Source of the DNA: an uncultured Collinsella sp.
GTDB taxonomy: Bacteria > Actinomycetota > Coriobacteriia > Coriobacteriales > Coriobacteriaceae
Length of the DNA stretch: 5,890 bases
Reading direction: 5' to 3'
Assembly (NCBI GenBank): GCA_900752425.1
Contig: CAADVE010000059.1
Coordinates: forward strand, 1-5,890
In this document: in pieces, positions 1-3,653 of the stretch
How the letters are laid out: each line of letters opens with the position of its first letter
How positions within the stretch are numbered: position 1 is the first letter of the stretch
The notes under the pieces: model-generated
Told to the model about the DNA's origin: nothing
The model's input: the letters and a program-made list of their open reading frames with translations, nothing else
Databases searched by the model: none
Position numbers and translations under genes: made by a program

Positions 1-14
1 GGACGGAGGTGCCC

Positions 15-116
15 GTGGCACGCAATAAGTACCCGGAGGAGACGGTCGAGAAGATTCTCGACGTTGCCGAGCGGCTCCTCGTGGAGCGCGGCTACGAGCA
101 CACCACGATGATCTGA
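15..116 (+). pseudogene. TetR-family regulator, N-terminal fragment
   Basis: The frame opens at GTG 15 with GGAGG at 5-9 in front of it, and encodes about 33 residues, including PEETVEKILDVAERLLVERG followed by YEHTT. This is the typical first helix and turn of a TetR DNA-binding domain. The family normally continues with the recognition helix and a ~150-residue ligand-binding domain. Here the frame ends at TGA 114-116, directly after HTTMI, so the helix-turn-helix is cut in half and the product cannot be functional. GTG 9 is also in frame but overlaps the ribosome binding site, so GTG 15 is preferred. The next bases belong to a different gene fragment (hsdS-like), which points to a deletion or recombination junction near 111-118. 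Family recognition is from memory of TetR sequences. Confidence 0.7.
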
Positions 117-297
117 AGAGCAATACGCTAAACCGAAAAAGGTAATCGAAGCCGCGCTTGTGGACTTATCGAGGGTCGAGATTCCCGCCCCATCCATCGG
201 CACCCAGCAGAAGGTCGTCGACATCTTCGACCGCTTCGACTCCCTAACGAAATCACTCACCGACGGTAGGATAAACCCCCATGAATATATGAATTGA
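115..297 (+). pseudogene. HsdS (type I restriction specificity subunit) fragment
   Basis: This open frame has no start of its own and ends at TGA 295-297. It contains LSRVEIPAPSIGTQQKVV and then DIFDRFDSLTKSLTDG. This matches the conserved segment that closes a target-recognition domain of HsdS proteins, typically IPVPPLEVQ, then IVRILDKFDAL, then a long helix. In intact HsdS the helix continues with a sequence like LPAEIEARRKQYEYYR; here it breaks after LTDG into RINPHEYMN and a stop. Only about 50-60 residues of a roughly 400-residue protein remain. The frame differs from the TetR fragment and overlaps its stop codon. No hsdM or hsdR lies in the window, so this is a remnant, not an active specificity subunit. 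A silent hsdS cassette used for recombinational shuffling is possible but less likely because both ends are ragged. Confidence 0.6.
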
Positions 298-305
298 CCT
301 GCTGA

Positions 306-323
306 CTCCAATGAAGATTGGAG
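306..323. repeat. Perfect 7-bp inverted repeat (hairpin)
   Basis: CTCCAAT (306-312) and ATTGGAG (317-323) pair perfectly around the loop GAAG. It follows the end of the hsdS remnant directly and is not followed by a T run, so it is not a standard terminator. It could be a leftover recombination or protein-binding site. Confidence 0.5.
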
Positions 324-376
324 GGTAACTGCCAGGGGCGACGGCCCAGCGAGTGTTATTTTGCGAGCTATGCGCA

Positions 377-404
377 TTGAAAGCGACCTTTCGTGGTATA
401 AACT
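377..404 (+). promoter_or_regulatory. Candidate promoter for the toxin leader
   Basis: TTGAAA at 377-382 resembles a -35 box, and TATAAACT at 397-404 contains two overlapping -10 options. TAAACT gives a 16-bp spacer; TATAAA gives a short 14-bp spacer. It is the best promoter match seen upstream of the toxin and would start transcription near 410, leaving a leader of about 145 nt. Judged by eye only. Confidence 0.4.
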
Positions 405-406
405 AC

Positions 407-544
407 TTGCCGGAAGCCGCGGCTTTCAGAGTACGGCTTACGTGTACGTTTAACCTCCGTGGGCGACGGGGTGCCGCAAGGCGTAGAATATCGCCTACCT
501 GTAGGGGCCTGCAGCGATGCGGGCCCCGCTTCGTATGAAGGGGG
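407..544 (+). ncRNA. Structured leader of the toxin gene; candidate type III antitoxin RNA
   Basis: In type III toxin-antitoxin systems a short RNA, usually tandem pseudoknot repeats, is transcribed just upstream of the toxin, followed by a leaky terminator. This interval has the right place and size, and several local pairings. These are GGAAGCC/GGCTTTC (412-427), CCGT/ACGG around 457-469, GCC-GCAA-GGC (473-482) and a strong GC hairpin (504-527). CCTAC (495-499 region) can pair either with GTAG upstream (483-486) or GTAGG downstream (501-505), so alternative folds exist. Clear tandem repeats are not visible; the best internal match is 10 of 13 bases between 407-419 and 471-483. The antitoxin assignment is therefore inferred from position and from the identity of the downstream protein. 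An ordinary 5' leader is the alternative. Confidence 0.35.
504..527 (+). terminator. GC-rich hairpin between leader and toxin (terminator-like, no U tract)
   Basis: GGGGCCTGC (504-512) pairs with GCGGGCCCC (519-527), nine pairs with one G-T wobble and a six-base loop. It lies 25 nt before the toxin start codon. There is no T tract afterwards, so termination would be inefficient; partial readthrough is what type III systems use to set the RNA:toxin ratio. A second small hairpin, CTTC/GAAG (529-540), abuts the ribosome binding site and could limit access to it. Confidence 0.45.
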
Positions 545-552
545 CGTAACCG

Positions 553-1002
553 ATGAAGATCGTATCCATCTCCCAGGACTTCTTCGACCTCGTCGATGGC
601 GACCGCGAGCTCATGCTTAAGCACAATCGTCCCTGCATCGTGGTGGTGAGGCTGCGTTTCCGCGGGAAGCGCAGGGACTTCGCCGTGCCGCTACGTTCCA
701 ACATCGCCCCTAACGTGCCCAAAGACCAGTACTTTGCGTTGCCACCCCGCCCTACGACGCGCCCCGGCTGCCGCCACGGCATCCACTACATCAAGATGTT
801 CCCCATAACCAAGGCCTACCAGCGCCGCTTCAGGACCGAGGGCTCGGCCTACTACGAGACGCTCCAGCGCATCATCGATGGCAACACCAAGCGCATTGTC
901 TCCGAGTGCCAGGCGTACCTTGACCTCTATGAGCGCGAGGGGAGGCCCCGCTTCGCCGTCGACATCGATCGCATCGTGGGCCTGCTGGAAGGCAAGAAAT
1001 AG
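553..1002 (+). CDS. Type III toxin-antitoxin endoribonuclease-like protein (ToxN/TenpN-like)
   Basis: This 149-residue protein starts at ATG 553, with GGGGG at 540-544 eight bases upstream. It resembles type III toxins: an N-terminal MKIVSISQDFFDLV, then NRPCIVVVRL (25-34), a strand ending in FAVPLRSNI (43-51), and a GIHYIKMFPI segment (76-85). A helical C-terminal half follows (YYETLQRIID, then VSECQAYLDLYEREG). The PLRSNI motif, the G-[IL]-x-[YF]-x-K-x-x-x-[IV] strand and the total length recall the TenpN branch. Known members are sequence-specific RNases inhibited by a repeat RNA, and several act as phage abortive-infection systems. There is no signal peptide or membrane segment, so it is cytoplasmic. 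The gene stands alone, behind a structured leader and before a strong terminator. Catalytic residues cannot be assigned with certainty. The family call is recognition from memory and the paired RNA is not proven. Confidence 0.6.
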   Translation: MKIVSISQDFFDLVDGDRELMLKHNRPCIVVVRLRFRGKRRDFAVPLRSNIAPNVPKDQYFALPPRPTTRPGCRHGIHYIKMFPITKAYQRRFRTEGSAYYETLQRIIDGNTKRIVSECQAYLDLYEREGRPRFAVDIDRIVGLLEGKK

Positions 1003-1026
1003 GGCACCTCGGCTCAGTCTCGAGCC

Positions 1027-1049
1027 ATGCGGAGTCGCTCCGCATTTTT
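1027..1049 (+). terminator. Rho-independent terminator of the toxin gene
   Basis: ATGCGGAG (1027-1034) pairs perfectly with CTCCGCAT (1038-1045) around the loop TCG and runs into a tract of five T (1045-1049). It lies 24 nt after the toxin stop codon and closes that unit. Confidence 0.9.
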
Positions 1050-1144
1050 GAACGCCGCGCGTGCGTCCCAAATACTTGAGAAACAAGCTGTGAAGTGCGG
1101 TGGCGCGCCCGTGCCCGTGCACAGCCGTCACCATCAGCGTCTAC

Positions 1145-1176
1145 GCGGCGTCGGCTTCAAGTGGAACTGACGCCGC
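1145..1176. repeat. 8-bp perfect inverted repeat downstream of yjdF
   Basis: GCGGCGTC (1145-1152) and GACGCCGC (1169-1176) are exact complements separated by 16 bases, with inner TTC/GAA pairing. It sits about 35 nt beyond the yjdF stop codon on the minus strand and may help end or protect that transcript. It has no T run on either side, so a classical terminator cannot be claimed. Confidence 0.45.
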
Positions 1177-1210
1177 TGCTATATATGGTTTGCCTTGCTG
1201 CGAATGGCGA

Positions 1211-1630
1211 TCAATGCCCGCGATGCTTCTGCTTGCGCTTCAGTTTTCTCTGCTCGTAGCGCGCATCAGCCTCTTCCACACGGCGTCGGCTTCTTGCTTG
1301 GGCCGACTTCCGCTTCATCGCTTCCCGCTGTGCCGCGAGCGCCTGTTGTGCCTTGGTGCTCACCGCGGGCCGTTTAAGGGCTTTCGCTGCCTCGCGAGCG
1401 CGTCGCTTGGGGTTCTTCGCGGGCTTGCTTGTTTCAGTGGCCTTGTCGCCGAAGAACGAGAGCTTCTCCCATTCGCTTGTAACGAATCGCAGGATCTCCT
1501 CATCGGACGGCTCCGCGCCGAAGACGATGCGGGCGACGCCATACCTTCCGCCCTCGACGTGCTCCGCCAGCCCGACCCAGAATTGGCCGTCGTGATATAC
1601 GGTCAGGGTGGACGACACACTGATCTGCAT
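1211..1630 (-). CDS. yjdF: YjdF family protein (DUF2992)
   Basis: This 139-residue protein begins at ATG 1628-1630 (minus strand), preceded by AAAGGAGG with an eight-base spacer. Residues 8-60 form the conserved part: LTVYHDGQFWVGLAEH, then an IVFGAEPSDEEILRFV segment. The FGAEPxDxEVLxFV pattern is the hallmark of YjdF/DUF2992 as I know it. From residue 68 to the end it becomes very rich in Lys, Arg, Ala and Gln (KPAKNPKRRAREAAKALKRP near 69-88) and finishes with KQKHRGH, as usual for the family. This tail suggests a basic helical, possibly nucleic-acid-binding, segment. The biochemical role of YjdF is not established; its expression in other bacteria is controlled by a riboswitch that senses azaaromatic compounds. 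An in-frame ATG at 1744 would add 38 residues, but that extension falls in the structured leader and lacks family features. The gene stands alone, opposite to its neighbours. Confidence 0.85.
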   Translation of the reverse strand: MQISVSSTLTVYHDGQFWVGLAEHVEGGRYGVARIVFGAEPSDEEILRFVTSEWEKLSFFGDKATETSKPAKNPKRRAREAAKALKRPAVSTKAQQALAAQREAMKRKSAQARSRRRVEEADARYEQRKLKRKQKHRGH

Positions 1631-1751
1631 GGTTGGTTCCTCCTTTATGTAGATGACCATGCAGAGAAGGGACAACCAAGGAGGCAGGTTACTGATGCGG
1701 ACTCCCGCACGCCCACGACTACCCGACGGGGGCTGTGTTTTCATCTCTGGT
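1631..1751 (-). promoter_or_regulatory. yjdF leader, candidate yjdF riboswitch with anti-Shine-Dalgarno element
   Basis: About 120 nt separate the likely transcription start (near 1751) from the yjdF start codon. On the RNA strand the leader contains a perfect TGCGG-GAGT-CCGCA hairpin (1709-1696) and CCTCCTTGGTT (1684-1674). CCTCCTT (1684-1678) is an exact seven-base complement of AAGGAGG in the gene's ribosome binding site (1645-1639). The adjoining TTGGTT can alternatively pair with AACCAA next to the start codon. Mutually exclusive pairings that hide or free the ribosome site are typical of a translational riboswitch. The association of yjdF genes with a leader riboswitch is established knowledge (the yjdF motif). 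I cannot confirm the consensus without a covariance-model search. Confidence 0.5.
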
Positions 1752-1757
1752 GGTTGG

Positions 1758-1766
1758 ATTGTAGCA
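1758..1766 (-). promoter_or_regulatory. Extended -10 promoter of yjdF
   Basis: On the minus strand TGCTACAAT (1766-1758) is an extended -10 element: TG, one base, then TACAAT with five of six consensus bases. No good -35 box lies 17 bp upstream, which is normal for extended -10 promoters. Transcription would start near 1751. Confidence 0.55.
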
Positions 1767-1844
1767 CGTGCGAATGCGCATTGACCTCGCTGCCGGCATG
1801 CTGTGATTGGGGTCGGAATTTCGAATTCTCGATAATATGCCTAC

Positions 1845-2039
1845 GTGCATCGCCCCTCAGTTTCGGAACTTAAAAACATCTCGAGTTCCGAAACCGAGAG
1901 GGAGCTCGCGCCGCTGCTATCCGTCAGGGATGCGTTCCCGAAGGTTCTCATCGCCCGCACGAGGCATGAACCCTATACCCGGGATGGTGTTCTCGTGCTG
2001 GACCTCGCGAGGTGGCTGCTCGGCAAGCAGGAGTTCTGA
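1845..2039 (+). pseudogene. DUF4143-type ATPase, C-terminal remnant
   Basis: This frame ends at TGA 2037-2039. Its last ~47 residues, ERELAPLLSVRDAFPKVLIA, then RTRHEPYTRDGVLVLDLARW and LLGKQEF, match the extreme C-terminus of the widespread ATP-binding proteins with a DUF4143 domain. Those proteins end in a pattern like REL-LL-IRD-YPK-VIAR followed by a DGV-V-DL--WLL strand and helix. A full protein is about 400 residues with an N-terminal Walker ATPase, so roughly nine tenths of the gene is missing. Similarity starts near 1896; the 17 codons before it, from a GTG at 1845, overlap an inverted repeat and have no ribosome binding site, so no expressed product is claimed. Likely left behind by a deletion. 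Confidence 0.6.
1860..1894. repeat. 11-bp perfect inverted repeat at the edge of the ATPase remnant
   Basis: GTTTCGGAACT (1860-1870) and AGTTCCGAAAC (1884-1894) are exact complements separated by 13 bases. A smaller palindrome, GAATT-TCG-AATTC, lies just upstream (1816-1828). The repeat ends exactly where similarity to the ATPase C-terminus begins, so it may mark a rearrangement point or be an old operator. No T tract follows. Confidence 0.6.
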
Positions 2040-2134
2040 GCGTCATACGGGGATATCGCGGGATTCTGCCGGATAAGAAAAAGCCGAGGGAAACGTCCCG
2101 GCACTTGGAAGCCCTCCTGGCGGAAAATCAAATA

Positions 2135-2169
2135 GCCTCCGAACCTTCTGGTTCTGAGGCCTTCTTTTT
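2135..2169 (+). terminator. Rho-independent terminator
   Basis: GCCTC-C-GAACC (2135-2145) pairs with GGTTC-T-GAGGC (2150-2160) around TTCT, with one mismatch, followed by CTTCTTTTT. It would end transcripts coming through the ATPase remnant. On the minus strand the same stem is followed by TATTTGATTTT, so it may also stop merR transcription. A small GGGA/TCCC hairpin at 2083-2102 precedes it and has no T run. Confidence 0.75.
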
Positions 2170-2197
2170 GTATGTCTGCCTAAAACGACTCCTCGCC

Positions 2198-2224
2198 AAA
2201 GCCCCTTGAGCATCGGGCGGCTTT
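2198..2224 (-). terminator. Weak hairpin at the 3' end of the merR gene
   Basis: AAAGCC (2198-2203) pairs with GGCTTT (2219-2224), with extra C/G pairs inside, and overlaps the merR stop codon. On the minus strand only three T follow the stem, so it is a weak terminator at best; the better terminator lies at 2135-2169. Confidence 0.35.
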
Positions 2225-2663
2225 ATCGAGCGTGTGCGTTTTCGTAGGCACCTTTGATTTCTTCCGGCAAATTGTCGGGAATCAGCGTCTCCAGCCTATC
2301 CTCGCTGCCATCTTGAATCGCTTGCTTGTAGTACCAGCATTTGAACTTCAACATGTCCAGGGCACGGTTCATCTTCGCGATCTCCGACTCCATGTGGGCC
2401 TTCCGCTCCTCGAACATGGCCTTGCGCTGGGGGTATGTTGATGGACCCTCTGCACACCATTCCATGAACAGACGGATGTCCTTGATCTCCATTCCCGCCT
2501 TCTTCAGGCATTCGATGACCCGAAGCGCCTCGAGTTCTGTATCGCCGAATCGGCGAATGCCGGACGTCCGCTCCAATTCCGGGAACAATCCCTGCTTGTC
2601 GTAATAACGCAGCGTGGAAACGGGCAGACCGAACATATCTGCTACCTGTCCGATTGTGTACAT
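2223..2663 (-). CDS. MerR-family transcriptional regulator
   Basis: This 146-residue protein starts at ATG 2661-2663, with GGAGGG only three bases upstream. Residues 1-28 are the winged helix-turn-helix (YTIGQVADMFGLPVSTLRYY, then DKQGLFP). R37-R38-F39 belong to the wing, and IECLKKAGMEIKDIRLFMEW (50-69) is the usual second DNA-contact segment. A dimerization coiled coil follows (about 77-112), then a short tail with the KCWYYKQAIQDGSE stretch (108-121). This tail is typical of the small-effector YyaN/AdhR-type subgroup and lacks the cysteine pattern of metal-sensing members; Cys52, Cys70 and Cys109 are the only cysteines. MerR proteins bind between over-spaced -35 and -10 boxes and twist the DNA to activate. 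The divergent operon has just such a promoter, so this is very likely its regulator. The effector is unknown; aldehydes, quinones or other electrophiles are plausible. Confidence 0.9.
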   Translation of the reverse strand: MYTIGQVADMFGLPVSTLRYYDKQGLFPELERTSGIRRFGDTELEALRVIECLKKAGMEIKDIRLFMEWCAEGPSTYPQRKAMFEERKAHMESEIAKMNRALDMLKFKCWYYKQAIQDGSEDRLETLIPDNLPEEIKGAYENAHAR

Positions 2664-2694
2664 GGTCCCTCCGGACGAGTCTTGAATTAACTCA

Positions 2695-2725
2695 TTGACC
2701 TAAAGTTAGGTTTAGGTATTACCTT
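2695..2725 (+). promoter_or_regulatory. MerR-type promoter and operator of the cupin-hydrolase operon
   Basis: TTGACC (2695-2700) is a strong -35 box and TACCTT (2720-2725) a weak -10 box. The spacer is 19 bp, longer than the usual 17, as in MerR-activated promoters. The spacer holds a perfect dyad, ACCTAAA (2698-2704) and TTTAGGT (2711-2717), around GTTAGG; an alternative ACCTAA-AG-TTAGGT dyad overlaps it. This is the expected binding site for the divergently encoded MerR protein. Confidence 0.7.
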
Positions 2726-2737
2726 CATTCTCGTCAA
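2709..2737 (-). promoter_or_regulatory. Candidate merR promoter overlapping the operator
   Basis: On the minus strand TTGACG (2737-2732) and TAAACC (2714-2709) are spaced by 17 bp. The -10 box lies inside the MerR dyad, so binding would be expected to repress merR itself. The -10 match is weak. Confidence 0.4.
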
Positions 2738-2883
2738 TATAAATTGGGGGCGCAAGGGGTGTTCAGTAATCGCCGGTCACCCCGCCCTTGAGCAGGCGCG
2801 ACGAATGGGCATGGGAGTCTAGACGCGGCTTAGCTGCGCGGAAGCGGTTTTGTACTCAAAACCATCGACAGGAGGAATCAAAC
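2732..2883 (+). promoter_or_regulatory. Long 5' leader of the cupin-hydrolase operon
   Basis: About 150 nt lie between the expected transcription start and the first gene. It contains GGGGTG/CACCCC (2756-2761 with 2778-2783) and a perfect hairpin GGTTTTG-TACT-CAAAACC (2846-2863), which ends nine bases before the AGGAGG ribosome site. The second hairpin could influence ribosome access. No known riboswitch was recognised. A second AT-rich box, TATAAA (2738-2743), might serve as an alternative -10 element, but it has no convincing -35. Confidence 0.4.
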
Positions 2884-3651
2884 ATGACGATTAAACAGAC
2901 GGCGGGCAGAGATGCCCTGGGGGATTTTGCCCCCAAATTTGCACAGATCAATGACGATGTGCTGTTCGGCGAGGTGTGGAGCCGAGAAGACAGGCTTTCC
3001 CTTCGAGACCGCAGCGTGGTGACGGTTGCGGCCCTGATGGCGCAGGGACTGACGGACTCCTCGTTCCAATATCATCTGATGTCCGCAAAGAACAACGGGG
3101 TGACCAGGGCTGAGATAGCGGAAATCATTACGCACGCGGCGTTTTACGCGGGATGGCCCAAGGCGTGGGCGGCCTTCCGCATGGCGAAGGAGGTCTGGGC
3201 GGACGAGGACGACGGCGCCGACGCAAAGGCCCGACACCAAAACGAGATGGCCTTTCCTATCGGTGCCCCCAACGACGCATTTGCGAAGTACTTTATCGGG
3301 CAAAGCTACCTCGCGCCCCTTTCCACCGAGCAGGTCGGCGTCTACAACGTGACGTTTGAGCCCGGCTGCCGCAACAACTGGCACGTCCATCACGCCAAAA
3401 GCGGTGGCGGACAGATCCTCGTCTGCGTGGCCGGTCGAGGGTTTTACCAGGAATGGGGCAAATCGGCACAGGAGCTGCGCCCTGGCGACGTGGTCAACAT
3501 CGCCCCGGGTGTGAAACATTGGCACGGAGCCGCGCCCGACAGCTGGTTCTCCCATCTCGCGCTGGAGGTTCCGGGCGAGGAGGCCTCCAACGAGTGGTTG
3601 GAGCCCGTGATCGACGAGCAATACCTTAAAGCGACCGACAAGGAGGCTTAG
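2884..3651 (+). CDS. Carboxymuconolactone decarboxylase-cupin fusion protein
   Basis: This 255-residue two-domain protein starts at ATG 2884, with AGGAGG eight bases upstream. Residues ~15-105 form a CMD/AhpD-like domain (LSLRDRSVVTVAALMAQGLT, 38-57; GVTRAEIAEIITHAAFYAGW, 72-91). It lacks the CxxC pair of true AhpD peroxidase partners. Residues ~140-235 are a single cupin: H167, H169 and Q177 (HVHHAKSGGGQ) plus H212 (PGVKHWHGA). The His-His-Gln-His set matches the metal site of manganese-dependent cupins such as bacterial R-selective hydroxynitrile lyases, with a longer loop before Gln. Such fusions are usually annotated as CMD family or mandelonitrile-lyase-like; the physiological substrate is unknown. 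It is first in a MerR-controlled operon, and the hydrolase start lies two bases after its stop. A further upstream TTG start (2788) is rejected because ATG 2884 has the good ribosome site. Confidence 0.88.
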   Translation: MTIKQTAGRDALGDFAPKFAQINDDVLFGEVWSREDRLSLRDRSVVTVAALMAQGLTDSSFQYHLMSAKNNGVTRAEIAEIITHAAFYAGWPKAWAAFRMAKEVWADEDDGADAKARHQNEMAFPIGAPNDAFAKYFIGQSYLAPLSTEQVGVYNVTFEPGCRNNWHVHHAKSGGGQILVCVAGRGFYQEWGKSAQELRPGDVVNIAPGVKHWHGAAPDSWFSHLALEVPGEEASNEWLEPVIDEQYLKATDKEA

Positions 3652-3653
3652 GC

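Noticed and set aside
405..505. Clear tandem repeats of a classical type III antitoxin
   Set aside because: Looked for and not found; only weak partial matches exist, so the RNA is listed as a low-confidence candidate.
1631..1744. In-frame upstream start giving yjdF 38 extra residues
   Set aside because: The extension lies in the structured leader, has no family similarity, and the downstream ATG has an excellent AAAGGAGG site.
1100..1873. Long plus-strand open frame of 257 codons
   Set aside because: It is the antisense of yjdF and its leader; the composition is Cys/Leu/Ser-rich, without a ribosome site or family resemblance, while the minus-strand frame is a clear DUF2992 protein.
2828..2870. 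tRNA-like stretch (GCGGCTTAGCTGCGC followed by a GGTTTTG/CAAAACC arm)
   Set aside because: It briefly resembles a D arm and anticodon arm, but the hairpin cannot give a 7-base anticodon loop, there is no T arm and no closing acceptor stem.
2788..2883. Upstream TTG start for the cupin fusion
   Set aside because: The ATG at 2884 is preceded by AGGAGG at good spacing; the extra 32 residues do not resemble the CMD domain.
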